Shown here in pieces: positions 1-9,285 of a stretch of DNA of 64,000 nucleotides. Position 1 is the stretch's first letter; every line of letters begins with the position of its first letter. Position numbers and translations under genes: made by a program. The notes under the pieces were generated by a model. That model did not search any database. It was given only the letters and a program-made list of their open reading frames with translations, and was not told the DNA's origin. The stretch is from Vibrio sp. FE10 (GTDB lineage: Bacteria; Pseudomonadota; Gammaproteobacteria; Enterobacterales; Vibrionaceae). The stretch spans positions 930,001 through 994,000 of the forward strand of contig NZ_AP028067.1 in the NCBI RefSeq assembly GCF_030297155.1, written 5' to 3'.

Positions 1-707
1 ACGTGAGCAAAAATGCTAAAGAAACGGCGTTTAATTACGACCCTAGCTGGATGCCTACGGTTGAAGAAGCCATTGAAGATGAAGAGCTTGTTCTGACTGA
101 AGAGCAGATTGAACTGATCAAGCAAGGCGCTTATCAGGAAGGCCTTCATCAAGGGCAAGAAGCCGGTTTTAAACAGGGCTACGAAAAAGGCAAAGAAGAA
201 GGACTTGTTGCAGGTCATGCAGAGGGCAATGAAGCTGGTAAGCTTGAAGGTGTTACTGCTGGACAAGAATACATTCAACAACAAGTCGCGGTTTTCATGG
301 GGCTTGCTAACCAATTCGCACAGCCGTTAGAGTTAATGAATGCTCAGGTAGAGAAGCAATTGGTCGACATGGTGTTAACCATGGTTAAAGAAGTCGTTCA
401 TGTTGAAGTTCAAACCAACCCGCAAATCATATTAGATACCGTGAAAGAATCGGTCGAGTCATTGCCGATCTCTGGTCACGCAATCACTTTAAAACTTAAC
501 CCTGAAGATGTCGCAATCATCCGTTCTGCACATGGCGAATCTGAGCTGGAATGTCGGAACTGGACTTTGGTTTCGGAGCCTGCACTCAACCGTGGTGATG
601 TGCAAATCGAAGCCGGTGAGTCGAGTGTTAACTATCGCATGGAAGATCGCGTCAAAAACGTGATTCAAAACTTCTGTGGTGCTAATCGTCATCAAGGTCA
701 TGAGTAA
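1..707 (+). CDS. fliH: Flagellar assembly protein FliH (5'-truncated by window edge)
   Basis: FliH is the cytoplasmic stator-like regulator that holds the FliI ATPase at the flagellar export gate. The frame is open to the left edge, and the GTG at position 3 is probably an internal Val codon because family members have an N-terminal segment before this point; about 234 codons are visible. Residues about 45-85 show the Gly-rich GxxxG-type repeats typical of FliH ([20 protein letters not shown]), predicted to form a tight helical dimer. The C-terminal half is the FliH/YscL-like domain that binds FliI. The stop overlaps the fliI start (TAATG), so the two are translationally coupled. Confidence 0.93.
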   Translation, partial: VSKNAKETAFNYDPSWMPTVEEAIEDEELVLTEEQIELIKQGAYQEGLHQGQEAGFKQGYEKGKEEGLVAGHAEGNEAGKLEGVTAGQEYIQQQVAVFMGLANQFAQPLELMNAQVEKQLVDMVLTMVKEVVHVEVQTNPQIILDTVKESVESLPISGHAITLKLNPEDVAIIRSAHGESELECRNWTLVSEPALNRGDVQIEAGESSVNYRMEDRVKNVIQNFCGANRHQGHE

Positions 708-2026
708 TGCTTGAACTCGCGAATCGCCTAAGCCAATACAAAGTCGAAGGGCTGAAATCACGACCAATTGCCTCCGGTAAGTTGGTGCGTGTGGTTGGCT
801 TAACGCTTGAGGCGACTGGCTGTAAAGCACCCATCGGCAGCTTGTGTTTGGTTGAAACCATGTCTGGTCAGATGGAAGCTGAAGTGGTTGGCTTCTCCGG
901 TGATAATCTATTTTTGATGCCGAGTGAGCAAATCACGGGGATCTTACCGGGCGCACGAGTTACTCCGGTGACCTCTGAAAGCGGCATTCCTGTCGGGATG
1001 GAACTGCTTGGCCGTGTGATTGATGGTGTGGGTAACCCGCTTGATGGGCTAGGTCCAATCTATACTGAGCAACGCGCTTCATTTAACGCGGAACCCATTA
1101 ACCCTTTAGCTCGTAAACCTATCTCTGAGCCGCTTGATGTCGGCTTAAAGGCCATCAATGGTTTGCTCACGGTGGGTAAAGGCCAACGTATTGGCCTGTT
1201 TGCGGGTTCTGGTGTTGGTAAGTCGGTCACGCTTGGCATGATGACTCGAGGTACAACGGCACAAGTGGTTGTAGTGGGTTTGATTGGTGAACGTGGACGA
1301 GAAGTAAAAGAATTTATTGAAGAGATTCTTGGCGAAGATGGCCGTAAACGTTCGGTTGTTGTCGCTGCTCCTGCGGATTCATCGCCATTAATGCGTTTGA
1401 AAGGCTGCCAGACTGCGTTGGCTGTTGCCGAGTATTTCCGAGACCAAGGCTTAGATGTTCTGCTGTTGATGGATTCACTGACCCGTTTTGCTCAAGCACA
1501 ACGTGAGATCGCTCTGTCGGTCGGTGAGCCGCCAGCTACTAAAGGTTATCCGCCATCGGTATTTGCCAAGCTTCCTGCGCTGGTGGAAAGAGCGGGTAAC
1601 GGTAACGATGAACAAGGTTCGATCACCGCTTTCTTTACGGTTCTAACTGAAGGTGATGACTTACAAGATCCGATTGCTGATGCGTCGCGAGCCATTTTGG
1701 ATGGACACATTGTATTGTCCCGCGAGATGGCCGATGCGGGTCATTACCCTGCAATTGATGTAGAGAAGTCGGTCAGTCGTGTTATGCCTCAAATCACCAC
1801 TGAAGAACATGTTTTGATGTCGAAAGCGGTGCGTCAAGTGCTGTCTATCTGTCGTAAGAACCAAGACTTGGTGTCGATTGGTGCCTATAAACCTGGGACT
1901 GAGCCTGCCATTGATAGTGCCTTCACCTTGAAACCGAGATTGGACGAGTACTTACAACAGAAAATGAAAGAAACGGTTCCTTATGACATGTGCGTCAACA
2001 TGTTGAAGCATGTGTTAGGGGGCTAG
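707..2026 (+). CDS. fliI: Flagellum-specific ATPase FliI
   Basis: This is the hexameric ATPase of the flagellar type III export apparatus, related to the F1 beta subunit; it works with FliH and FliJ at the cytoplasmic face of the basal body. The 439 aa are full length for the family. The Walker A motif GSGVGKS is at about residues 167-173 and Walker B ([13 protein letters not shown]) at about 250; the ERGREVKEF motif conserved in FliI lies between them. The start is the ATG overlapping the last base of the fliH stop. fliJ follows after 22 bp. Confidence 0.98.
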   Translation: MLELANRLSQYKVEGLKSRPIASGKLVRVVGLTLEATGCKAPIGSLCLVETMSGQMEAEVVGFSGDNLFLMPSEQITGILPGARVTPVTSESGIPVGMELLGRVIDGVGNPLDGLGPIYTEQRASFNAEPINPLARKPISEPLDVGLKAINGLLTVGKGQRIGLFAGSGVGKSVTLGMMTRGTTAQVVVVGLIGERGREVKEFIEEILGEDGRKRSVVVAAPADSSPLMRLKGCQTALAVAEYFRDQGLDVLLLMDSLTRFAQAQREIALSVGEPPATKGYPPSVFAKLPALVERAGNGNDEQGSITAFFTVLTEGDDLQDPIADASRAILDGHIVLSREMADAGHYPAIDVEKSVSRVMPQITTEEHVLMSKAVRQVLSICRKNQDLVSIGAYKPGTEPAIDSAFTLKPRLDEYLQQKMKETVPYDMCVNMLKHVLGG

Positions 2027-2048
2027 GTCGTGTTGAAAAAGGTCAATC

Positions 2049-2486
2049 ATGGATAACGCGTTAGAATTTCTTCTCGATCAAGCGAAAGACCAAGAGAACC
2101 AAGCCGTATTGGCGCTAAACAAAGCGAATTCTGAGTTGCAAGGTTACTACGATCAGGTCTCGCAGATCGAAAAGTACCGACTGGATTATTGCCAGCAATT
2201 GGTCGACCGAGGTAAAGCGGGGCTTACAGCCAGCCAATATGGTCACTTGAATCGCTTTCTGACTCAGCTTGACGAAACGCTTTCCAAGCAAAGAGAAGCG
2301 GAACACCACTTCAAAAATCAGGTCGATAACTGCCAAGACTATTGGATGGAACTACGTAAAAAGCGTAAATCCTACGAGTGGTTGATGGAGAAAAAGCAGA
2401 AAGAGAAAGCCAAACTGCAAGACCAAAGAGAACAAAAACAAATGGATGAGTTCTCGACTCTGATGTATGGCCGAAAGAAGATGTGA
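2049..2486 (+). CDS. fliJ: Flagellar export chaperone/coupling protein FliJ
   Basis: FliJ is a small, highly charged coiled-coil protein that sits like a rotor stalk in the FliI hexamer and links it to FlhA. The 145 residues are almost entirely helical heptads rich in Gln, Lys and Glu, with no membrane segment, as expected for FliJ. Position directly after fliI supports the call. This is the end of the fliE-type operon; a sigma-54 promoter follows in the next gap. Confidence 0.92.
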   Translation: MDNALEFLLDQAKDQENQAVLALNKANSELQGYYDQVSQIEKYRLDYCQQLVDRGKAGLTASQYGHLNRFLTQLDETLSKQREAEHHFKNQVDNCQDYWMELRKKRKSYEWLMEKKQKEKAKLQDQREQKQMDEFSTLMYGRKKM

Positions 2487-2541
2487 TCCTAAGCCACGAA
2501 CGATACAGGTATTGTTCAGCAGATTGTAAAATCGAAACGTA

Positions 2542-2558
2542 TAGGCATGTTTCTTGCT
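2542..2558 (+). promoter_or_regulatory. Sigma-54 (RpoN) promoter of the fliK operon
   Basis: GGCATG at 2544-2549 and TTGCT at 2554-2558 give the -24 GG and -12 GC dinucleotides (2544-2545 and 2556-2557) separated by exactly 10 bp, matching the TGGCACG-N4-TTGCW consensus except for the first T and one internal base. Transcription would start near 2569, about 100 bp upstream of fliK. Vibrio export and switch genes are known FlrA/sigma-54 targets. No FlrA site was identified. Confidence 0.75.
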
Positions 2559-2668
2559 CCGTTTTATATAAAATTGCGTGTTATGCCCTACAACGGTATG
2601 AAAAACGCCCGACTTTCTTTTTGTTGCCTAGTTTGTGGCAGCAAAGCTAGTAGATAGAGCTTGTATAT

Positions 2669-4801
2669 ATGAATGTTAGTCTTTCCTCAAATTCAGCGAC
2701 CAACAAAACGTCATCATTGTTGGACACCGGTTCTGCCTCTCCAAAGGTAGAAGAAACCGGCGACTCAAAAGGTTTCTTTGAGTCTTTCAAAGAAGCGCTA
2801 GGCTTTGAAGAAAGTGGCAGCAAAGCAACAACAAAAGATGCTGACAGCGCCTCTAAATCTGACGCTAAGCAAGCCTCTACTTCGGGTGATGACAGTGCAT
2901 CGGTTAAATCGAGTTCAGCTGAAGGTGAAGCGTCTTCTGAGGTGACTAAAGGTGACAGTAGTGAGCCTAAGAGCACAGACGCTGTAAGTGAAGCTCAAAC
3001 CAAGCAAGCTTCTGCAAAGTTGGAGTCTGAAAAAGTTTCTAATGAAAAAGCAGTCACTGAGAAAATGGCGTCTGAACAAGAATCGACACTGAAAGGCGCA
3101 AGCCCATCGAATCCAAGCGATGACAATACACTCACCGAGAAGTCACTATCCAAAGGGGAGCAACCTCAAGGTGCATCTCAAGCGAATGCTGCGATGAGTG
3201 AGGGTAATAAGTTACTTGGTCAGTTGGATGAGGCAAACAAAACGCTTAATCAGACACCGAACGGCAAAGGCTTGCCTCAGCAAGCACAGATAGACCAAGC
3301 TCAAGGTCATATCGCGGGTGCTTCTGCTGCAGGGGTTTCTGCTACAGGCGAAATGGACAAGGCAGGCGAAGCGGTACAACAAGCCAATGTCGCAAATCAA
3401 GAGAGTGGCTTGGACGTCGATTCTGAAATCGCAGTGCTTACCGGTGGTAAAGGCGTTTCTCAACTGACAGATGATGAAATTCGTCAATTGATGGACAAAG
3501 GCGTTACCTCCGAGCAAATCGAAGCGAGTATGAGCAGAGAGCTGAGCCAAAAAAATGCGGCCAATGATGTTGCGGCTATTCAAGGTCAAGCCATCTCGCC
3601 TGCAGATATTGAGCTCGCAAAGCAGGTTGAAGCTCATACCAAAGCGTTGAACCAATTGAATGGGCAAATCGACTCAGAACAGTCAATTGTCGATGGTCTG
3701 CTTCAAAAGCAACAAAGCGGCGCTAAGTTGTCGGTTGATGAGCAAACCGCTTTGGCGAAAGCAACGTCTAACCTCGAAATATTGAACCAGCAACTGACTA
3801 ATGTTCAACAGCAAGCAAACGCTCTGTTAAGCCAAGCTCCGGACTTGAACGGTACATCAGGTCAACCAGCAGCGATTGATTGGGATAATACGGATTCTGC
3901 TGAAGCCAAAGCGTTAGCTGCAGTAGCATCGACAGCGGCTGTCGCGACGGCAGCGCAACAAGCGACATCACAGATGTCATCTCAAGCTGCAACTAATGCT
4001 GTGGCAGACAAGGCAACAATGTTACATGCCAATAATGCACACGCGGCTCAACAGGCTGCAGCTCAACAGTTAGCAGCTCAGCAGGGTAATGCCGCTTCTG
4101 CACAACAAGCCGCCTTGGACCCGAGTTTAACGGCGCAAAGCCTGGCAATGAATGCACCAGTAGCAGCAACGAAAGCGGGCTCAACGGATATGTTGCTCAA
4201 AGCTGGCGCTGGCACGGCCGCATTGTCTGGTCTTGGAAAAGCGGGTGCTAAAGAAGATTCCAAAGAGTCGACATTGGCTCAGCAGATAGCGTCTGCCGCG
4301 GGTGTTCAGGGTACTGCAACGACAGGTTCGGCTCCAACACGCGCTGAAATTCAAGCGGCTCAACAGGCTCCTTTGCAGCTCACTAAAGAACTGGCCAACG
4401 AGCAAGTTGCAGAAAAAGTACAAATGATGATGTCTAAGAATCTTAAGAACTTGGACATTCGTCTCGACCCGCCAGAATTGGGTCAGATGAAAATTCGCAT
4501 GACCATGAATAATGACGTGGCGAACGTGCACTTTACAGTGAGCAATCAACAAGCCAGAGATATGATAGAGCAGACTTTGCCTCGCTTGAGAGAGATGCTT
4601 GCTCAACAAGGTATGCAACTGGCCGATTCGTCCGTTCAACAACAGAATTCTGGGCAAAGCCAAGATAGCTATAACAATGGTGAACAACAATCAGGCTCTA
4701 ACCGCACAAATGATGGGCAAGGTGATGAAAACCTTGATAACGGCAGCAATCTTGAATTGAATGTCGCATCAAAGCGTGATGGAATTAGTTATTATGCCTA
4801 G
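2669..4801 (+). CDS. fliK: Flagellar hook-length control protein FliK
   Basis: FliK is the secreted ruler that measures hook length and triggers FlhB to switch export from rod/hook to filament substrates. The 710 aa are long for FliK; the extra length is a low-complexity N-terminal and central region rich in Ser, Ala, Gln and Lys (residues about 20-560). The conserved C-terminal Flg_hook domain follows (about 570-660), with the family signature LDIRLDPPELGQMKIRM, then a Gln/Ser/Asn-rich tail. The start ATG has no strong ribosome binding site. The gene is first in the sigma-54 transcript running to flhB. Confidence 0.95.
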   Translation: MNVSLSSNSATNKTSSLLDTGSASPKVEETGDSKGFFESFKEALGFEESGSKATTKDADSASKSDAKQASTSGDDSASVKSSSAEGEASSEVTKGDSSEPKSTDAVSEAQTKQASAKLESEKVSNEKAVTEKMASEQESTLKGASPSNPSDDNTLTEKSLSKGEQPQGASQANAAMSEGNKLLGQLDEANKTLNQTPNGKGLPQQAQIDQAQGHIAGASAAGVSATGEMDKAGEAVQQANVANQESGLDVDSEIAVLTGGKGVSQLTDDEIRQLMDKGVTSEQIEASMSRELSQKNAANDVAAIQGQAISPADIELAKQVEAHTKALNQLNGQIDSEQSIVDGLLQKQQSGAKLSVDEQTALAKATSNLEILNQQLTNVQQQANALLSQAPDLNGTSGQPAAIDWDNTDSAEAKALAAVASTAAVATAAQQATSQMSSQAATNAVADKATMLHANNAHAAQQAAAQQLAAQQGNAASAQQAALDPSLTAQSLAMNAPVAATKAGSTDMLLKAGAGTAALSGLGKAGAKEDSKESTLAQQIASAAGVQGTATTGSAPTRAEIQAAQQAPLQLTKELANEQVAEKVQMMMSKNLKNLDIRLDPPELGQMKIRMTMNNDVANVHFTVSNQQARDMIEQTLPRLREMLAQQGMQLADSSVQQQNSGQSQDSYNNGEQQSGSNRTNDGQGDENLDNGSNLELNVASKRDGISYYA

Positions 4802-4854
4802 TATCAGGTTTAGATCCGTTAGTCCGTGGAAATAACAGGAAGTTAGAGAAGAAT

Positions 4855-5343
4855 ATGTTTGCAGAACAAGCCCCAGGTCAAAAGAAAAGTAAGCTACTTA
4901 TAATCATAATTGCTGTCGTTGTTTTACTGCTTGCTATCGGTGCTGCTGTGTTCTTTTTTATGGGCTCTAGTGACGATGCCTCTGAATCGAAATCTCAGTC
5001 TGCTACCGCTGTAGTCGCGGTTGAACCTGTGATGTATGTTAATATTCCACAACCTTTTTTGTTCAATGTCACCGGTGACAAAAAAGATCGTCTGGTACAG
5101 ATCAAAGCGCAGCTTATGGTGCGAGGCAGCAAGAATGAAGACCTTGCTCGATACCACTCTCCACTCGTTGAAAGTACGTTATTGGCGACATTTGCCTCTG
5201 CAACGGTAGACCAATTGCGCTCTCCGATAGGGCGAGTAGAACTTCGTGACAAGGCAACAGAAGATATTAAAGCAAGTCTGGCTCAAGCAGTGGGTCAGCC
5301 TGTTATTGAAAAAGTGTTATTCACTGACTTCGTAATTCAATAG
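4855..5343 (+). CDS. fliL: Flagellar basal body-associated protein FliL
   Basis: FliL is a single-pass inner membrane protein next to the stator; in vibrios with Na+-driven motors it supports stator function at high load. The 162 aa have a short cytoplasmic N-terminus, one hydrophobic helix at about residues 14-36 (LLIIIIAVVVLLLAIG) and a periplasmic stomatin/SPFH-like domain. The ATG is preceded by a purine-rich AGAGAAG site. It lies between fliK and fliM, the standard order. Confidence 0.95.
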   Translation: MFAEQAPGQKKSKLLIIIIAVVVLLLAIGAAVFFFMGSSDDASESKSQSATAVVAVEPVMYVNIPQPFLFNVTGDKKDRLVQIKAQLMVRGSKNEDLARYHSPLVESTLLATFASATVDQLRSPIGRVELRDKATEDIKASLAQAVGQPVIEKVLFTDFVIQ

Positions 5344-5350
5344 GTAATTT

Positions 5351-6394
5351 GTGACCGATTTATTAAGCCAAGACGAAATTGATGCGCTATTACATGGTGT
5401 CGACGATGTTGAAGAAGTTGAAGATGTCTTAGAGTCCGAAAACGAGAATGCGGTTAATTTCGACTTCTCATCTCAAGACCGAATCGTTCGTGGTCGAATG
5501 CCGACCCTTGAACTTATCAATGAGCGTTTCGCGCGTCATATGCGGATCAGTTTGTTTAATATGTTGCGAAAAACGGCTGAAGTGTCGATCAACGGCGTAC
5601 AAATGATGAAATTTGGTGAGTACCAAAACACATTGTATGTACCCACCAGTTTAAACATGGTGCGTTTCCGTCCGCTAAAAGGTACGGCGCTGATCACCAT
5701 GGAAGCTCGTCTTGTTTTCATCTTGGTAGAGAACTTCTTTGGTGGCGATGGACGTTTTCACGCCAAGATTGAAGGTCGTGAATTTACGCCAACGGAAAGA
5801 CGAATTATTCAGCTACTGCTTAAAATTGTATTCGAAGACTACAAAGAAGCTTGGTCTCCCGTGATGGGCGTTGAGTTTGAATACTTGGATTCAGAAGTGA
5901 ACCCGAGTATGGCGAATATTGTCAGCCCAACAGAAGTGATTGTTGTGAGTTCATTCCATATTGAGGTTGATGGCGGCGGCGGTGATTTCCACGTGGTTAT
6001 GCCTTACTCAATGGTGGAGCCGATTCGTGAATTGCTTGATGCGGGTGTGCAATCAGACAAGATGGAAACCGACGTTCGTTGGAGTTCAGCATTGCGTGAT
6101 GAAATCATGGATGTGCCAGTCAACTTCCGTGTCAATTTGCTCGAGCAAGATATCTCGCTGCGTGATTTGATGGAACTTCGTCCTGGGGATGTTATCCCGA
6201 TGAATATGCCAGAACATGCCACGATGTTTGTTGAAGAACTACCAACCTATCGTGTGAAAATGGGCCGTTCAGGTGAAAAGCTGGCCGTACAGATTTCTGA
6301 AAAAATTCAAAGACCGCACGTGGTTAAAACCGATCTCGCTTTCCTAGGTAAAGATTTGATGTCTGAACTAGAAAATAGCGATGATAACGATTAG
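5351..6394 (+). CDS. fliM: Flagellar motor switch protein FliM
   Basis: FliM is the C-ring subunit that binds CheY-P and sets rotation direction. The 347 aa start with the CheY-P-binding peptide (LLSQDEIDALL, residues 4-14), followed by the CheC-like middle domain and a C-terminal SpoA domain shared with FliN. Translation starts at a GTG just 7 bp after fliL; the M-T-D-L-L start matches the family, so the GTG is accepted. Confidence 0.98.
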   Translation: MTDLLSQDEIDALLHGVDDVEEVEDVLESENENAVNFDFSSQDRIVRGRMPTLELINERFARHMRISLFNMLRKTAEVSINGVQMMKFGEYQNTLYVPTSLNMVRFRPLKGTALITMEARLVFILVENFFGGDGRFHAKIEGREFTPTERRIIQLLLKIVFEDYKEAWSPVMGVEFEYLDSEVNPSMANIVSPTEVIVVSSFHIEVDGGGGDFHVVMPYSMVEPIRELLDAGVQSDKMETDVRWSSALRDEIMDVPVNFRVNLLEQDISLRDLMELRPGDVIPMNMPEHATMFVEELPTYRVKMGRSGEKLAVQISEKIQRPHVVKTDLAFLGKDLMSELENSDDND

Positions 6395-6421
6395 CAAAAT
6401 ATAAATGTATAGGAATTGGTA

Positions 6422-6832
6422 ATGGAACCTAGTGAAGATCAAAAGCTAGCAGACGAATGGGCTGCAGCACTTGGTGAAGACCCTTCAGCACCGTCAATTG
6501 ATGTTGATGATGTTCTCGCGGCACCACTGGACGAGCTAACGGATTCGTCATCGCCGATTTCTGAAGATGAGCGTCGTAAACTGGATACCATCATGGATAT
6601 CCCAGTGACCATTTCAATGGAAGTGGGCCGCTCTCAGATCAGTATCCGTAACTTACTTCAATTGAACCAAGGTTCGGTTGTTGAGCTAGACAGAATTGCT
6701 GGTGAATCACTGGATGTGATGGTAAACGGCACTTTGATCGCTCACGGCGAAGTGGTTGTCGTGAATGACAAGTTTGGTATTCGTTTGACTGACGTGATTA
6801 GCCAAACAGAACGTATTAAGAAGCTACGTTAA
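6422..6832 (+). CDS. fliN: Flagellar motor switch protein FliN
   Basis: FliN forms the base of the C ring with FliM and docks the FliH-FliI complex. The 136 aa have an acidic N-terminal tail and a C-terminal SpoA domain (about 55-136: DIPVTISMEVGRSQISIRN and following). An in-frame TTG at 6416 could extend the protein by two residues, but AGGAA at 6411-6415 is well spaced for the ATG at 6422. The stop overlaps the fliO start (TAATG). Confidence 0.97.
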   Translation: MEPSEDQKLADEWAAALGEDPSAPSIDVDDVLAAPLDELTDSSSPISEDERRKLDTIMDIPVTISMEVGRSQISIRNLLQLNQGSVVELDRIAGESLDVMVNGTLIAHGEVVVVNDKFGIRLTDVISQTERIKKLR

Positions 6833-7290
6833 TGAGCTTTTCGTCTCAATGGCTGAAAGCTTTTTCTCAACGAGTGACAGGCATGTATCGAGGAATAGCG
6901 GGTTCTCGTGGAATATTAGGCATAGGCTTGTTCTCTATGCCTTCCATTGCCTTTGCTGCAACGCCGCCTTCTCTTGATTTAGCGACCACTTTTGGGTCGC
7001 TAATTTTCGTTATAGCCTTCATCTTGTTTATCGCTTGGCTGCTTAAGAGAATGCAAGTGCCAACAATGTCCAACCAACAAGGCTTGTCCATTGTGAGACA
7101 GATAGCGGTTGGGACAAAAGAACGTATTGCTATCGTTCAAGCGGGTGAGGATCAGTATCTAGTGGGTATCACTACCCAATCGATTCAGTTGATCTCTAAG
7201 CTTGATAAACCTCTTACTCAGGAGATGCTGGAAAAAAGCACATTCTCAAGTCAGCTTTCCCAGCTAATAAAAAAAGATGCAAACAAGTAA
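6832..7290 (+). CDS. fliO: Flagellar biosynthetic protein FliO
   Basis: FliO is a membrane protein that helps assemble the FliP ring of the export gate. The 152 aa have a basic N-terminus with a hydrophobic stretch ending in AFAA (possible signal, about residues 25-44), a second membrane helix at about 54-72 and a basic cytoplasmic domain. It overlaps fliN by one base. FliO diverges strongly between species, so the call rests mainly on position and topology. Confidence 0.92.
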   Translation: MSFSSQWLKAFSQRVTGMYRGIAGSRGILGIGLFSMPSIAFAATPPSLDLATTFGSLIFVIAFILFIAWLLKRMQVPTMSNQQGLSIVRQIAVGTKERIAIVQAGEDQYLVGITTQSIQLISKLDKPLTQEMLEKSTFSSQLSQLIKKDANK

Positions 7291-7336
7291 CGGACTTTTG
7301 AACTCATCTTACTTTTACCAAAGCGGAGTTTTCCGA

Positions 7337-8206
7337 ATGGTGAAAGTGTGGTTGGTTCCGCTCATTCTCCTCTGCTCTCTAGTCTTCAGTGTGTCGGTAT
7401 TTGCACAAGCTGAAAATGGCACCGTAATTCCTGCGAATACGGCTGGTTCAGAGTCGGTCACCATCAGTACGATGGAGCAAGACCAAGCCAAATCGCAAAC
7501 CATGACTACTGGTAGTCTAACGGGCAATGGTGGCGGGATTCCTGCCTTTACCATGACCACCAATGCTAACGGTGGCGAAGACTACTCGATTAATTTACAA
7601 ATCTTAGCCTTAATGACCATGCTTGGCTTCTTGCCAGCGATGGTGATTTTGATGACGTCGTTCACCCGTATTGTGGTGGTGATGTCTATCTTGCGTCAGG
7701 CGATGGGTTTGCAACAAACACCTTCAAACCAAGTCATCATTGGTATCGCGATATTTTTGACCTTCTTCATCATGTCTCCGGTGATCAATCAGGTCAATGA
7801 GCAAGCGGTTCAACCTTATCTGAATGAACAGATATCGGCACGACAGGCATTTGATGTCGCCCAAGGCCCGATTAAGTCGTTTATGCTTAAACAGACTCGA
7901 ATTAAAGATCTGGAAACCTTTGTTGAGATCTCGGGCGCGGAAGTGACCAACCCTGAAGATGTTTCAATGGCGGTTTTAATTCCTGCGTTTATCACGTCAG
8001 AGCTAAAAACGGCATTCCAAATCGGCTTTATGCTGTTCTTGCCGTTCCTAATTATTGATTTAGTCGTTGCCTCGGTGCTGATGGCCATGGGTATGATGAT
8101 GCTGTCACCGATGATTGTATCCTTGCCATTTAAGTTGATGCTGTTTGTTCTGGTTGATGGTTGGAACTTGATACTCTCCACACTCGCCGGCAGTTTTGCC
8201 TTGTAG
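7337..8206 (+). CDS. fliP: Flagellar export gate protein FliP
   Basis: FliP is the pentameric core of the flagellar type III export gate. From the ATG at 7337 the protein is 289 aa with a cleavable signal peptide (hydrophobic run ending SVFAQA) and four membrane segments; the FliP signatures LLGFLP-like [15 protein letters not shown] and [16 protein letters not shown] are present. The frame is open upstream to 7277 inside fliO, but GCGGAG at 7323-7328 fits the ATG at 7337 and puts the signal peptide at the N-terminus, so that start is chosen. Confidence 0.96.
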   Translation: MVKVWLVPLILLCSLVFSVSVFAQAENGTVIPANTAGSESVTISTMEQDQAKSQTMTTGSLTGNGGGIPAFTMTTNANGGEDYSINLQILALMTMLGFLPAMVILMTSFTRIVVVMSILRQAMGLQQTPSNQVIIGIAIFLTFFIMSPVINQVNEQAVQPYLNEQISARQAFDVAQGPIKSFMLKQTRIKDLETFVEISGAEVTNPEDVSMAVLIPAFITSELKTAFQIGFMLFLPFLIIDLVVASVLMAMGMMMLSPMIVSLPFKLMLFVLVDGWNLILSTLAGSFAL

Positions 8207-8217
8207 CTGGGGGAATA

Positions 8218-8487
8218 ATGAATCCTGAAATATTCGTAGAGTTGTTCCGAGATGCATTGTGGATGGTACTGATAATGGTGTGCGCCATTATCATTCCTAG
8301 CCTGCTGATTGGTTTGGTCGTGGCGGTATTCCAAGCTGCAACCTCAATCAATGAACAAACCCTCAGCTTCTTGCCTCGTTTGATCGTAACTTTGTTGGCG
8401 TTAATGTTGTTTGCTCACTGGATGACGCAGATGATGATGGAGTTCTTTTTTGAACTCATTGAACGCTTACCACAAGTGTTGTATTAA
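8218..8487 (+). CDS. fliQ: Flagellar export gate protein FliQ
   Basis: FliQ is a small two-helix subunit (89 aa, normal length) of the export gate that wraps around the FliP/FliR core. The hydrophobic segments are at about residues 15-38 and 50-75, and the connecting loop AATSINEQTLSFLPR is the family signature. The ATG at 8218 has a GGGGGAA site just upstream; the longer in-frame extension into fliP is rejected. Confidence 0.97.
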   Translation: MNPEIFVELFRDALWMVLIMVCAIIIPSLLIGLVVAVFQAATSINEQTLSFLPRLIVTLLALMLFAHWMTQMMMEFFFELIERLPQVLY

Positions 8488-8493
8488 ACCGCA

Positions 8494-9276
8494 ATGGAAT
8501 ACCCAACAAGCCTAGTACTCGAGTGGTTAGCCAATTACTTTTGGCCATACACTCGCATCTCAGCTATGTTAATGGTGATGACGGTAACCGGGGCGCGCTT
8601 TGTGTCGCCACGTATTCGTCTGTATCTAGGCTTAGCGATTACACTTGCCGTTATGCCAGCCATTCCTGCTGTCCCTAAAGACATTGAACTGTTGTCGTTT
8701 CAAGGCTTTCTCACGGTTTTTGAACAGATCGTGATTGGTGTTGCGATGGGGTTTGTCACTCAGTTTTTGATTCAAACCTTTGTTATGCTCGGTCAGATTC
8801 TGGGTATGCAATCGAGCTTGGGCTTCGCCTCAATGGTTGACCCAGCAAACGGTCAGAATACGCCAGTACTGGGTCAGCTGTTTATGTTGCTTGCGACCAT
8901 GTTCTTTCTGGCGACAGACGGCCACTTAAAAATGCTGCAGCTGGTGGTGTTTAGCTTTACAACATTACCTATAGGTAGCGGTTCTTTAACCGCTGTTGAT
9001 TTCAGAGAGTTAGCCTTGTGGTTGAGCATCATGTTCAAAACAGCGCTGGCGATGTCTTTATCTGGCATTATTGCGCTGCTCACGATTAACCTCTCTTTTG
9101 GTGTAATGACACGTGCTGCACCTCAGTTAAATATATTCTCTTTGGGTTTTGCGTTTGCGTTACTCGTGGGTCTGTTGCTTTGTTGGTACATCCTTGGCGG
9201 CTTATATAGCCACTATGAGCTGTATTGGTTACAAGGAGAGCAGCAGATATGTCGTCTCATCAGATTGGATTGCTAG
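8494..9276 (+). CDS. fliR: Flagellar export gate protein FliR
   Basis: FliR is the single-copy export gate subunit that closes the FliP helix and recruits FlhB. The 260 aa contain about six hydrophobic segments and the conserved GFVTQFLIQTF and LGMQSSLGFASMVDP regions. The start is 6 bp after the fliQ stop and flhB follows 9 bp after its stop, so the genes are tightly packed in one transcript. Confidence 0.97.
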   Translation: MEYPTSLVLEWLANYFWPYTRISAMLMVMTVTGARFVSPRIRLYLGLAITLAVMPAIPAVPKDIELLSFQGFLTVFEQIVIGVAMGFVTQFLIQTFVMLGQILGMQSSLGFASMVDPANGQNTPVLGQLFMLLATMFFLATDGHLKMLQLVVFSFTTLPIGSGSLTAVDFRELALWLSIMFKTALAMSLSGIIALLTINLSFGVMTRAAPQLNIFSLGFAFALLVGLLLCWYILGGLYSHYELYWLQGEQQICRLIRLDC

Positions 9277-9285
9277 GAGACTGAA

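Noticed and set aside
3212..3667. Antisense ORF inside fliK (also 4181-4690)
   Set aside because: Low-complexity fliK codons leave the opposite strand open; products resemble no family and lack start signals.
7277..7336. Longer FliP from 7277
   Set aside because: It would place 20 polar residues before the signal peptide and has no ribosome binding site; 7337 has both.
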